A stretch of DNA of 64,000 bases from assembly GCF_000308495.1 (NCBI RefSeq), contig NZ_BAFU01000029.1:1-64000 (forward strand), read 5' to 3'. Made by a program: the position numbers and the translations under genes. Source of the stretch: Nocardia brevicatena NBRC 12119. GTDB taxonomy: Bacteria > Actinomycetota > Actinomycetes > Mycobacteriales > Mycobacteriaceae. Below, in pieces: positions 1 to 8,072 of the stretch. The notes below the pieces were generated by a model, which was not told where the DNA came from, did no database searches, and was given only the letters and a program-made list of their open reading frames with translations. The first letter of the stretch is position 1. Each line of letters starts with the position of its first letter.

Positions 1-208
1 GAACATCGGACACACCCACCTGCGCCAGCCAATCCTGCACGACACGCTCACGGAGCACACCGGAGACCGTCCCGAGCAATAGCGCATAGGTCACCAAGCG
101 CTCACTCGGCCCGGCGCCGAAAGAAAACCACAGCAGCCGAAACACCGAGGTCACCGCACAGAACCCGAGAACCACCCACGCGACGAGTGCCGGCGCCGAC
201 GACGTCAC
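1..208 (-). CDS. N-terminus of a putative multi-pass membrane protein (partial)
   Basis: Reading leftwards from a GTG at 208, the frame is open to the window edge (about 69 residues). It encodes two hydrophobic stretches, around residues 7-28 (with VAWVVLGFCAVTSVFRLLWF) and 37-52 (LVTYALLLGTVSGVL). The GTG overlaps the TGA of the upstream metallopeptidase gene as GTGA, which indicates translational coupling and decides the start. In actinobacteria, ImmA/IrrE-type peptidase genes are often followed by a multi-TM protein (the MAB_1171c-type putative transporters), so this could be one. That is inferred from context and length pattern only, since the gene leaves the window. The transported substrate, if any, is unknown. 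Confidence 0.6.
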   Translation of the reverse strand, partial: MTSSAPALVAWVVLGFCAVTSVFRLLWFSFGAGPSERLVTYALLLGTVSGVLRERVVQDWLAQVGVSDV

Positions 209-714
209 TCTTCGCCCCACAAGAATCGCATGGGTGGGCTCGTGCGCCATCGAGAAGTACTCGACAGCATGAGATCCGCGAACAATTCGGCTTCGTTTTC
301 CTGGTGGTCGGCGAACTCACTGCGTCCGAGGACCCGCTGGACCGTCGAACGATCGATACCAGGCAACAGCTCCTTCAACCCCGCGAGATCCCCAGTGCTC
401 GTATTGTGGTTGAGCACCATGTGCCCAACCTCGTGCCACATGATCTGATCGATATGAAAATCTGTCGTGCCCGCGGTGAAAGCGATCATGTCAGCCGCAT
501 CGGTTTCCAGCCACAGATCACAGGGAGCACCGCGACCCTGATCCCAAATGTCCGGTAACGCATCGGATTCCACGGGCATCAGTTGAATCGAGCGTTGACG
601 CCACTCGCCCAGAGCGGCCAGGAACCGGTCTCGATTCCACGGCGACGGAACAAGCCGGGCAATCTCCTTCTGCGCGTCGAAGACGCGCCGGGTGGAATTG
701 TCCATCTGGATCAC
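205..714 (-). CDS. ImmA/IrrE-family metallopeptidase-like protein
   Basis: A protein of 169 residues starting at GTG 714. It carries a zinc-peptidase HExxH motif in WHEVGHMVLNH (about residues 92-102) and a downstream acidic helix, ENEAELFADLMLSS, that supplies a candidate third metal ligand. This is the fold of ImmA/IrrE-type peptidases, which usually cleave or sense a partner regulator and are soluble. The usual partner, an XRE-type repressor gene, would be expected just upstream. Instead the 170 bp upstream hold no convincing reading frame and are followed by an IS1380-family insertion, so the partner may have been lost. The gene is coupled by a 4-bp overlap to the membrane protein downstream. 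The family call rests on the motif and the size; the function here is unknown. Confidence 0.82.
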   Translation of the reverse strand: MIQMDNSTRRVFDAQKEIARLVPSPWNRDRFLAALGEWRQRSIQLMPVESDALPDIWDQGRGAPCDLWLETDAADMIAFTAGTTDFHIDQIMWHEVGHMVLNHNTSTGDLAGLKELLPGIDRSTVQRVLGRSEFADHQENEAELFADLMLSSTSRWRTSPPMRFLWGEE

Positions 715-909
715 TTTGCATGTGAGCCAGGAGGTTGCGAGCCGTCACGAGGTAACGCTGCTGGCGAGACTGAGCCCAACAAGCGGGGGAGCGGCTGATC
801 CTGTCCCAGAGATGGCATATGGCTTCCTCCAGTGCCGGTGGCTTTGACGTTCGAGCTGACGTGTAGGGCCGACAACTACTTAGCCTCGATCCACCGATGA
901 AGTTGCTGA

Positions 910-940
910 GTGGGCCGCGCGCCGCAGGCGCGTGGCCCAC
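910..940. repeat. Subterminal hairpin of IS1380 copy 1
   Basis: The arms 910-923 and 927-940 pair over 14 bp with one mismatch around a GCA loop. The hairpin lies just inside the left inverted repeat and 80 bp beyond the transposase stop. The equivalent hairpin in copy 2 has a different sequence but the same position and geometry. It could end transposase transcription or block read-through from outside; no U-run follows it. Confidence 0.8.
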
Positions 941-1020
941 TGGTTTTTGGGTAGCGGGTAGCCGCTGGTCTGCCCAGCCTTTCCACTGTTATTCCTGGTC
1001 GTAGGGGTGTTTCGCGGTGT

Positions 1021-2412
1021 TCAGGCGGTCGAGAGTGCAGTGGTGGTGGTGTGCCATAACTGCTGCCAGGCCCGCGCCCAGGGCCAGTGAGCGGGTAGGT
1101 GCAGGACGGGTCTGCGTTGCGGGCGGGTGAAACGAGCGGGAATGTTGATGATCTTTCGGCGCAGGGCCGCCCCGCGAGCGCGGCCCAGTTGCGGGTCGGC
1201 GAGCCGGCCGGCGGCGCGCAGCAGGTTGTGGGCGATCGCCGCGCACAGCACCCAGGCCGAATTCGCGCCGAAACGCCCGGACGGCATATGCGCCAGCGGG
1301 CCGTCGATCAGGTCGGCGAACACGGTTTCGATGACAGCGTGGCGGCGGTGAGTGAGGTCGGCGTCCACGACCGGTTCGGTCGAGTCGGTGAAGAACGGGT
1401 GAAACCGCCAGACCGGGAACAATTCGTCCTGACGAGCAGCATCGCGGACACGACGCACGATCAGCCGGGCGGTCACCGCATCGGGTCCGGAAGCGAACGC
1501 GGTATACGAGGTTTCGGCGACCTCGGCATCGGAAATCCATCCCCCGGTATCCGGATCCTGCACCGCACCGGGGTATTTCACCGGTGTCCACGCCTGATCG
1601 CCGATCGCCTCGATCGCGCGCTGCACGGCCCGGTTCTTCGTCAACACCAGCGAGAACCGGGCACCGCCGCGTCGGCAGGCCGCGATGACCGCGCGGCCAC
1701 CGAAGGCAGAATCCCCGCGAACCACGATCTCACCGGCCACCCCCGCCCCGCGGGCGCAGGTGATGGCTTGGGCGACCATCCGGGCTGCTCCTTTGGCCGA
1801 GCCGGCTTTCCCGGCTCGCAGCCGCATTCCCGCGATCATCGGCGCCGACATATCGGTGCTGATCGTGGTCGCCAGCGGTGAAAGACCTTTACGCAACACC
1901 GGTTTACCCGACACCTTGGTGAACCCATACGACGCGCCCTGCTTGGCATACCCATACACCGGCCGCAACAACGAATCGATATCGACGAACACCCGCTCTT
2001 CGGCGCCCGGCAGCAGATCGACCCGCTCACACAGCCGTGACAAGTGCGCACCCAGCACCGATTCGAGCTGGCGGGCATGACCGAAACTGAATTCCCGCAA
2101 CAAAGTGCCGATCGTCGACGGCGCATACACATGGTGGAACACCGTGGGCATGCCGCCGCTGCGCAGCACGCCGACATCATCGATGCTGTCGGCGCCGGCG
2201 CACATCCCTGCAATCAGCGTCGTCAGCTTCGGCCCGGCGTTTGCCGCACCGGAACGGATCCGCGGCTCGGTGATCGCCACCTTCTGCATCAGGAGTTCAC
2301 CCAGCCCGGTTTGCTCGGCCAGCCGCATCACCGGCACAAGCCCGGCCAGCGACACAAGACTCTGATCATCGAACGCTGCTGACTCCGCGGCGAACCTATG
2401 CAAAACTTGCAC
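1021..2412 (-). CDS. IS1380-family transposase (copy 1)
   Basis: A DDE transposase of 463 residues, a normal length for the family. The acidic triad is visible as VFVDIDSLL (about residue 142), VVRGDSAFGG (about 231) and HAVIETVFADL (about 362). It starts at ATG 2412 (MQVLHRFAAESAAF) and is uninterrupted, so the copy may be active. Its sequence is close to the transposase of copy 2 at 9.5-10.9 kb, but scattered substitutions throughout show the two are diverged relatives and not a fresh duplication. It acts on the terminal inverted repeats at 884 and 2531. Confidence 0.93.
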   Translation of the reverse strand: MQVLHRFAAESAAFDDQSLVSLAGLVPVMRLAEQTGLGELLMQKVAITEPRIRSGAANAGPKLTTLIAGMCAGADSIDDVGVLRSGGMPTVFHHVYAPSTIGTLLREFSFGHARQLESVLGAHLSRLCERVDLLPGAEERVFVDIDSLLRPVYGYAKQGASYGFTKVSGKPVLRKGLSPLATTISTDMSAPMIAGMRLRAGKAGSAKGAARMVAQAITCARGAGVAGEIVVRGDSAFGGRAVIAACRRGGARFSLVLTKNRAVQRAIEAIGDQAWTPVKYPGAVQDPDTGGWISDAEVAETSYTAFASGPDAVTARLIVRRVRDAARQDELFPVWRFHPFFTDSTEPVVDADLTHRRHAVIETVFADLIDGPLAHMPSGRFGANSAWVLCAAIAHNLLRAAGRLADPQLGRARGAALRRKIINIPARFTRPQRRPVLHLPAHWPWARAWQQLWHTTTTALSTA

Positions 2413-2535
2413 CCGAAGTGCCCTTCTGAACCGGACCGATCACTGCCTAGACAACAGCGATCTTCCCAGCTCAAAGGGCACTTCTCCATTCATTCCACCC
2501 CAACCGGCAGTAACCGATCGGTGGATCGAGGCTTA

Positions 2536-3409
2536 GAGATCAGTTCAGAATGAGTTTCCGGAGGCAGATGACCGAGCAGGCCAGGCTCAGTAGTGCGTGG
2601 TGGATCTCGGCGCGGCGTTCGTAGCGGGTCCGCAAACGTTTGAAGGCGTGTAGCCATGCGAAGCTGCGCTCGACCGGCCACCGGAGTGTGCCGAGTCCGG
2701 AGCCGTGGCCGGTGTTGCGGCGGGCGATGACCGGGGTGATACGGCGGGCTCGGAGAAGCCGACGATACTTGTCGTGATCGTAGCCGCGGTCGGCATAGAG
2801 GTGCCGGGGTCGGCGCCAGGGGCGGCCGCGACGGCCCCCGATCACGGGCAGGGCATCGACGAGTGGGATGAGCTGGGTGACGTCGTTGCGGTTTCCGCCG
2901 GTCAGCGTGACCGCCAAGGGTGTCCCGGCGGCGTCGGTGATCAGGTGATGCTTGCTGCCGGGCCGGCCTCGGTCGACCGGGCTCGGGCCGACATGGTCCC
3001 CCCTTTGAGGGCTCGGATGTGGGAGGCATCGACCAGGACCCGCGACAGTTCGAGACGTCCGGCCGCGCGGAGTTCGTTCAACACGCCTTCGTGCAGTTGC
3101 CGCCACACGCCGGCCTGCGACCATTCGCTCAACCGACGCCAGCAGGTCGCACCCGAGACGCCGAACAACCCGGTCGGCAACTGGTTCCACCCGATGCCGG
3201 TGCGGGCCACGTACAGGATGCCTTCCAGCGCGGCCCGGTCATCGGACCGATGACGTCCCGGGTACCGGAAGCGTCTCTCCCGCAACGGAATCAAGGACTC
3301 CAACCTGGACCACAGCTCGTCGGTCACCACCGCATCACCCACCGAGAGATTGTCAAATACGTTGCAGCGCAGCGCAAGACAATCTAAAAGTTCATTCTGA
3401 ACTGATCTC
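2536..3409 (-). mobile_element. IS5-family (IS427-like) insertion sequence
   Basis: An 874-bp element with near-perfect terminal inverted repeats: GAGATCAGTTCAGAATGA from 2536, and its complement ending at 3409. It is flanked by TTA on both sides (2533-2535 and 3410-3412). The original target was evidently CTTAG, the same pentamer used by the abutting IS1380 copy. The transposase is split over two frames that meet at a G6 run, as in IS427-group elements. Confidence 0.9.
2540..3342 (-). CDS. IS5-family transposase, made by -1 frameshifting
   Basis: The first frame runs from about GTG 3342 (VGDAVVTDELW) to a stop near 2941 and contains the first catalytic Asp (VLVDASHIRALKGG). The second frame continues to 2540 with the second Asp (LYADRGYDHDKY) and the Glu (RWPVERSFAWLHAF). 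The two join where the coding strand reads AAAGGGGGGACC (complement of 2998-3006). Slipping back one base on the G6 run turns KGGTMSA into KGGDHVGPS and restores the family sequence. Both halves are otherwise complete, so programmed frameshifting is more likely than decay. The exact start codon is uncertain, because several GTG codons lie within 30 bp. Confidence 0.85.
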
Positions 3410-3470
3410 TTAGCCGCCGGGTTGTCAGGTGCTGCGGGTGCTGTATGGAAGTTTGTCACGGGTGGTTGTG

Positions 3471-4562
3471 TCAGAGCCGTCCGCGTCGTCCGTCTTGCGA
3501 GTTTTTCAGTATCGGGACCTGACGCTCCCAGTTCTCGGGCTGGATTCGTTCTGCGAGGGTGCCTCTTCCTTGGCTGTGTCCGAGTTGGTCTTCGTGCCTG
3601 AGCCACTGCTCGACCGTCCGAATGCGGTGTGGGTGGATCTCATCGAGAAGCTCGTAATCACGGGTCACGGTTTCGAACTTCCAATTGTTCCAGAACCCGG
3701 TGAAGTTCTCCCGGACCGTCATCGTGCTCTTGTCGGCGGGATCGGCGTTGTATCCGGCTGGACTGTCGGCACGGGAGGCCAGCGGCCCTGTGCGCCAGTA
3801 GTCGTCCAGGTCGGTGTCGATGTAGCGGGCCGGATGGCCGGTGACCGTCTCGAAGGCGGCGGCGAGGTCGGCGTATCGGACTTGTTCGATCGCGATGGCC
3901 AACTCCATTCCGCTCGCGCGCTCTGGATTGTCGAAGAGCCACCGCACGTAGTGACCGCAGTCGTCGAGGGCCACGTGCGGCACGGCTCCGCTGCCGAGCG
4001 GCACTCGCCAAGTGAGGATTCCGTCCTCAAGGGTGGGTGTCATCGGTGTTCTGGGCGACAGTGCCATCTGGATGTAGGGTCCTGTGGTGAACAATGCTGC
4101 ACCCATTCGATGGTGGTTGTCGTGGTTCTGCAGAAGGATCCACTCACCTACGCGTCCTTTGCCGTCGTAATGCCCGGTGCGGAATCGTGAGTCGTAGCCC
4201 GTCTTCTTGGTCACGTAGTCGAGGTTGCCGTAGACGAAGAACTCGACGCCCTCCTCGATAGCGATCTCATAAAGGCGAATGGCCCAGTATGTTTCGGTCT
4301 TCTCGCCGGTGTTGAACCCGTCGATGTTCACGAATGCTCGTTGGCAGCCGCGCAGCCCTTCGCGCAGGACCTGTTCATCGGCGAACGACCCCTCGATGAG
4401 GCTGACGTCGCCCAATCCGGTCAGTTCTTTGGCGCGGCGGGAGGCGGCATCGCGGGTCAGCGCGCGAACAGAGTACTTCCCGTCGGCGACGAGCCCCTGC
4501 ACGATCGGGGTCCCTTGCGCACCGGTTGCGCCGATGACGAAGATTCGCGGTGAGTTCGACAT
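3471..4562 (-). CDS. NmrA-like NAD(P)-binding protein
   Basis: A protein of 363 residues from ATG 4562, preceded by AAAGGAG at a good distance. The N-terminus has a Rossmann nucleotide-binding motif, IFVIGATGAQGTPIVQGL (residues 7-24), and the body fits the NmrA/HSCARG group of atypical short-chain dehydrogenases. Such proteins sense or use NADP(H); some are regulators and some oxidoreductases, and the sequence does not tell which. It is the last gene of the leftward block that begins at 7967, next to the TetR gene, and its 3' end lies 61 bp from the IS5 insertion. A link to the mandelate-type enzymes is contextual only. Confidence 0.85.
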   Translation of the reverse strand: MSNSPRIFVIGATGAQGTPIVQGLVADGKYSVRALTRDAASRRAKELTGLGDVSLIEGSFADEQVLREGLRGCQRAFVNIDGFNTGEKTETYWAIRLYEIAIEEGVEFFVYGNLDYVTKKTGYDSRFRTGHYDGKGRVGEWILLQNHDNHHRMGAALFTTGPYIQMALSPRTPMTPTLEDGILTWRVPLGSGAVPHVALDDCGHYVRWLFDNPERASGMELAIAIEQVRYADLAAAFETVTGHPARYIDTDLDDYWRTGPLASRADSPAGYNADPADKSTMTVRENFTGFWNNWKFETVTRDYELLDEIHPHRIRTVEQWLRHEDQLGHSQGRGTLAERIQPENWERQVPILKNSQDGRRGRL

Positions 4563-4618
4563 GATCACTACTCCTTTCGAGCGAAACGATTCCGTTGTGG
4601 AAGAACGTGTTGTGTCGG

Positions 4619-5182
4619 TCAGGCCCTGGCGGCGAGCCGCACGCTGCGGCGCAGCGCGCGAGTGGTGTGATCGAAGACCTCGATTGAGCCCTCGGCGCGC
4701 GCCAGGTGCAGGGCACCCTCGAACCCGGACAGCAGCGTGGCCGCCAGCTCTTCGGAGCGCCGTCGGGGTACGCCGGCTTCTTCGAGCACTGTTCGATAGT
4801 GGGAGCGCCACTGGCGCATCACCTGCGCCACATGCTCCAGCAGTTCGGGATTGGTCGCGCCGACCGAGGTGGCGATCACCGGGCAGGCGGCCTGGCATTG
4901 ACTGTGTTCCAACAGGTAGCGCCAATGATCGGAGATGCCACGCAGCACGGTCGCCAACGATTTTCCGCGCAGCGCGTCCAGCGGTTCCAGTCCCCGGCGC
5001 AGCGTCGCATCGACGGCCGCTGCGATCATCTGGTCCTTGCCGCGCGGGAAGTGGTGGTAGATCGATCCGCGCGGGGCTCCCGAGTGCTCCAGTACCGCGG
5101 TGAACGACGTTCTCTGGTAGCCCTCGCGGGCGAGCAGGTACATCGCCGAGGCGATCATCCGGGACTTGGTGTCGTCGGTCAC
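4619..5182 (-). CDS. TetR/AcrR-family transcriptional regulator
   Basis: A protein of 187 residues from the GTG at 5182. This start is preferred over ATG 5230 because it has a GGAAGGTGAG ribosome site and avoids overlapping the upstream gene, which stops at 5187. The N-terminal helix-turn-helix is clear (TSFTAVLEHSGAPRGSIYHH). The C-terminal half has two cysteines (QCQAACPV) and resembles the LmrA/YxaF-type ligand domain. It is embedded in the mandelate-type operon, and the palindrome at 8031-8050 between the divergent promoters is a candidate binding site. The effector is not known. Confidence 0.9.
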   Translation of the reverse strand: MTDDTKSRMIASAMYLLAREGYQRTSFTAVLEHSGAPRGSIYHHFPRGKDQMIAAAVDATLRRGLEPLDALRGKSLATVLRGISDHWRYLLEHSQCQAACPVIATSVGATNPELLEHVAQVMRQWRSHYRTVLEEAGVPRRRSEELAATLLSGFEGALHLARAEGSIEVFDHTTRALRRSVRLAARA

Positions 5183-5186
5183 GCGC

Positions 5187-6305
5187 TCACCTTCCCAGCC
5201 GGGAGCCGACTTCGTGCCCGCATCGGACATACCGGGCGACCGCCTCTTCGTCCCAGTCGACGCCGCTGCCTGGGCCTTCCCCGGCTACGATGTGCCCGTG
5301 GGCTGTCGTGAGTGGTTGGGTCAGGATCGCATCCGCGGGGCCGTAGAACTCGAGCAGATGGGCGCCGGGCGAGAGCGCCATGAGGTGCACGCTGGCCTCC
5401 TGATAGAAGTGGTCGGAGTACGGGATATTGGCCGATGTGCAGAGCGCGGCGGCGGTGAGCCACTCGCTGATCCCGCCTACCTTGACGAGGTCGATCATCA
5501 CCAGGTCACCGGCCCGGCGGTTCAAGATCGCCCTGATACCGGCGGGCCCCCAGGCATTTTCACCGATCTGGATGGGCGTGCGGATCTGCTCGGCGATGCG
5601 GGCGTGCCCGTCCAGATCGTCGGCGGCCACGGGTTCCTCGATCCAGGCCAGGTCACGGGTATCGAGTGCGTGGCACCGCCGCAGCGCTTCGGGCACGGTC
5701 AGCGCCTGGTTGTAGTCAACCATAATGTCGACACCGTCGCCGACCTCGTTGCGGACGGCATCCAGCACTTCCAGGTCCTCGACCAGGGTGGGATACCCGA
5801 TCTTGATCTTGACGCTGCCGAATCCGGATTCGGCGGCGGCCGCTGCCGATCGCGCCGCGCAGTCCGCGCCCTCCATCCCGAAGCTGGCATAGGCGCGCAC
5901 CGGCTGCGGGTGACCGCCCAGGAGCCGCACGAGCGGCAAGCCGGCCGAGCGGGCGAGTAGGTCCCACAGTGCGGTGTCCAAGACGGCCAGCGCCATCTGC
6001 GCCAGGCCGGCGGTACCGAGCAGGGTCAGGCCCGTGCGCAGCCGGGCGGTCGCCGCCTGTGGGGCGATCGGGCCCCCGAGTAGCGTCGCGGACAGGTCTC
6101 GCACGAGTCGCGTCAGTGTCGCGAGCATGTCGGCGCGGTAGGCGAAGGCGTAGGCATGGCCGATCACGCCGGCGCTGCTGCTGATATCGACGAGGACCAG
6201 CGATGCGACGTCCGTGCCGCCGCCGGCGGTGTGCAGCGGCCGGTCGAGCGGAGTGAGCACCCCGCGGGTCCGGATGTGTGTCACGAGCGGTTCGGCAGCG
6301 TTCAT
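5187..6305 (-). CDS. Mandelate racemase-like enolase-superfamily enzyme
   Basis: A protein of 372 residues with the full set of mandelate racemase landmarks. These are the Lys-x-Lys pair in SVKIKIGYP, the metal ligands in MVDYNQ, WIEEP and IGEN, the Asp in MIDLVKVGG, the catalytic His in YSDHFYQEASVHL and the trailing Glu in HLLEFYG. The family abstracts the proton alpha to a carboxylate using magnesium. With the Lys base and His acid both present, racemisation or dehydration of an alpha-hydroxy acid is chemically reasonable. The start overlaps the stop of the oxidase gene by 4 bp (ATGA), implying one operon. The substrate could be mandelate or a sugar acid; the pairing with an FMN alpha-hydroxy-acid oxidase favours a mandelate or lactate type. 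Confidence 0.88.
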   Translation of the reverse strand: MNAAEPLVTHIRTRGVLTPLDRPLHTAGGGTDVASLVLVDISSSAGVIGHAYAFAYRADMLATLTRLVRDLSATLLGGPIAPQAATARLRTGLTLLGTAGLAQMALAVLDTALWDLLARSAGLPLVRLLGGHPQPVRAYASFGMEGADCAARSAAAAAESGFGSVKIKIGYPTLVEDLEVLDAVRNEVGDGVDIMVDYNQALTVPEALRRCHALDTRDLAWIEEPVAADDLDGHARIAEQIRTPIQIGENAWGPAGIRAILNRRAGDLVMIDLVKVGGISEWLTAAALCTSANIPYSDHFYQEASVHLMALSPGAHLLEFYGPADAILTQPLTTAHGHIVAGEGPGSGVDWDEEAVARYVRCGHEVGSRLGR

Positions 6306-7468
6306 AGCCGTTGCACCTCGGCCCGTCGCAGGTCGGCCAGGGTCGGGAAGCCGTCGATTGCCATCAGCAGATCCAGTTCGGCCAGCATCGCGCGTAGCAG
6401 TGCCATGACGGCGTCGGCGCCGCCGACAGCCATCGCGTAGGCGTAGGGCCGCCCGATTCCCACTGCCGTCGCACCGAGTGCCAGCGCCTTGGCCACATCC
6501 GACCCGCTGCGGACGCCGGAATCGAACAGCACCGGCAGAGCCCCGGCAGCCTGGACAACTGCCGGTAGTGCGTCGAGTGCGGGCAGTCCACCGTTGGCCT
6601 GACGGCCGCCGTGATTCGAGCAGTAGATGCCGTCGATACCGTAGTCTTGGGCCCGGCGCGCATCATCGGGGTGCTGAATACCTTTGAGTAGCAACGGCAA
6701 CGACGTCGATTCGCGCAGCCACAGCAGATCCTCCCAGCGCAGCGGGTTGCCGAAGACCGCGCTCCAGTGCGCGATCGCCGCAGCTGGGTCGGTCTCGGGC
6801 GGTTCGGCGAGCTGGGCGCAGAACACCGGGTCGGTGAAGTAGTTGGCCAGGGCGAATCCGCGCAGTTGAGGAAAGTTCGCGGTGTTGAGATCGCGGGGTC
6901 GCCACCCGGTGACCCAGGTGTCGAGAGTGATGACGATCGCCCGGTACCCCGCGCGTTCGGCGCGTCCCATCAGGTTGGCTGCGATATCGCGATCATTGGG
7001 TGTGTAGAGCTGGAAGAGCGCCGGAGTGTCCGCGGTGTGCGCGGCAACCTCCTCCAGCCGATCCTGACTCAGCGTGGATGCGATCATCGGCACACCGGTG
7101 CGGGCCGAAGCCTCTGCCGCGTGCAGGTCACCGTGTCCATCCTGGGCGCACAGTCCCACGACGCCGATCGGGCTGAGGAAGATCGGCGTGGGCACCGACA
7201 TCCCGAACAGGGATACCGACAGGTCCCGGTCAGCGGCGCCGACCAGCATGCGTGGTGTCAGCACATATCGGTCGAACGCCGCGACGTTGGCGCGCTGGGT
7301 GCCCTCATCCCCACACCCGCTGGCCACGTACGAGTACACCGGTCCCGGGAGCGCCTGTGCTGCTTTGCTTTCCAGCGATGGAAAGTCCACCGGGTACCTC
7401 GGGAGCCGACCCTCGAGCCCACCACTGTAGATGTCGTTCTGGTAGTCACCGTAACTCGTCACGACCAT
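6302..7468 (-). CDS. FMN-dependent alpha-hydroxy-acid oxidase (lactate 2-monooxygenase-like)
   Basis: A protein of 388 residues from ATG 7468 (MVVTSYGDYQNDIYSGGL), a start typical of lactate 2-monooxygenase-type proteins. The FMN beta/alpha barrel is complete: FLSPIGVVGL, STLSQDRLEEVA, VITLDTWVTGWR, LLLKGIQ and the catalytic His-Arg pair in YCSNHGGRQANGG, ending with FDSGVRSG and ALGATAVGIGRPY for phosphate binding. The family oxidises L-2-hydroxy acids to 2-oxo acids, or decarboxylates them oxidatively. The gene overlaps the DUF302 gene upstream by 23 bp and the racemase gene downstream by 4 bp. Together they suggest racemisation followed by oxidation of one alpha-hydroxy acid. Confidence 0.9.
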   Translation of the reverse strand: MVVTSYGDYQNDIYSGGLEGRLPRYPVDFPSLESKAAQALPGPVYSYVASGCGDEGTQRANVAAFDRYVLTPRMLVGAADRDLSVSLFGMSVPTPIFLSPIGVVGLCAQDGHGDLHAAEASARTGVPMIASTLSQDRLEEVAAHTADTPALFQLYTPNDRDIAANLMGRAERAGYRAIVITLDTWVTGWRPRDLNTANFPQLRGFALANYFTDPVFCAQLAEPPETDPAAAIAHWSAVFGNPLRWEDLLWLRESTSLPLLLKGIQHPDDARRAQDYGIDGIYCSNHGGRQANGGLPALDALPAVVQAAGALPVLFDSGVRSGSDVAKALALGATAVGIGRPYAYAMAVGGADAVMALLRAMLAELDLLMAIDGFPTLADLRRAEVQRL

Positions 7469-7967
7469 CACCGATCTCGACGCCGATCGCACCGAGTAGA
7501 CCGGCGACCTTGCCGTCGAGCAGATGCCCGGTCTTGGTGACCGCGTCGTTGTCGAGCCCGCAGAATACCGAGGACGGCCAGTCGATGGCGACCACCGCAT
7601 CGCCGTGGTCATCGCTGAACACGAGTACGCGCAAAGGCGCGTAGAGTAGGGCGTTGGGGTCATGGCGGAACATCGTCTCGGCGATGACGTGATTGCCGAG
7701 TAGGTACTCGACCGATCGGACCTGCGTCCCGGTCAACGCCAGCATCGTTCCGGCGTCGAGTCGGGCGTAGACGACCAGGCCGTGCGGAGCGAATTGCTCC
7801 ATGGTCTCGGTTACCTGCGCCCAAGTCCGGCAGTCCAGGAAGACGGTCGGGTCGTAGGCCGGCGCGGCCTGCTCGAATGTCACGCAGAACTGCGTGAACG
7901 GTATTCCGGTGAAGATGTTCAGCCGGGTCATGCCGTGATTGATCGCGTCAATTTTGATCTCGCTCAT
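7446..7967 (-). CDS. DUF302-domain protein
   Basis: A protein of 173 residues from ATG 7967. The C-terminal two thirds match the DUF302/TT1751-like fold: NHVIAETMFRHDPNALLYAP, then PLRVLVFSDDHGDAVVAIDW and a final helix. DUF302 proteins are small and soluble with no settled activity; binding of a small ligand or metal has been proposed for members. It is the first gene of the leftward operon, so it is probably co-regulated with the hydroxy-acid enzymes. There is a 105-bp gap to the divergent ketopantoate-reductase-like gene. Confidence 0.8.
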   Translation of the reverse strand: MSEIKIDAINHGMTRLNIFTGIPFTQFCVTFEQAAPAYDPTVFLDCRTWAQVTETMEQFAPHGLVVYARLDAGTMLALTGTQVRSVEYLLGNHVIAETMFRHDPNALLYAPLRVLVFSDDHGDAVVAIDWPSSVFCGLDNDAVTKTGHLLDGKVAGLLGAIGVEIGDGRDELR

Positions 7968-8030
7968 GATCTTCCCTTTGATGGATGGGACGGCTGACAC
8001 CTCCAGGCTATGCCAATCTCCATATTCGCG

Positions 8031-8050
8031 CCTATGATGACCATCATAGG
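8031..8050. promoter_or_regulatory. Palindromic operator candidate between divergent genes
   Basis: CCTATGATG at 8031-8039 and CATCATAGG at 8042-8050 form a perfect 9-bp inverted repeat with a 2-bp centre. It lies midway in the 105-bp gap between the starts at 7967 and 8073, the expected place for an operator controlling both transcription units. The TetR regulator encoded at 4619-5182 is the obvious candidate ligand; this is inference. Confidence 0.6.
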
Positions 8051-8072
8051 GATCGGCGGGACGGAGTTGCAC

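Larger units (their letters stand above)
884..2531 (-). mobile_element. IS1380-family insertion sequence, copy 1
   Basis: A 1648-bp element bounded by 15-bp inverted repeats (884-898 and 2517-2531, reading CCTCGATCCACCGAT inwards). It is flanked by a perfect 5-bp duplication, CTTAG, at 879-883 and 2532-2536. The single transposase gene lies on the minus strand. Between the transposase stop and the left end is a strong hairpin (910-923 with 927-940, loop GCA, one mismatch). The last base of the right CTTAG is also the first base of the neighbouring IS5-type element, so the two insertions share one target site. Confidence 0.92.

Noticed and set aside
518-940. 140-codon frame antisense to and beyond the metallopeptidase gene
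   Set aside because: It overlaps the well-supported ImmA/IrrE gene in another frame, runs into the IS1380 end and has no family pattern.
3471-4925. Reading the NmrA-like gene as a 484-residue protein from 4925
   Set aside because: The extra N-terminus lies antisense-free but inside the TetR gene in another frame; ATG 4562 has a clear AAAGGAG site and the Rossmann motif starts right after it.
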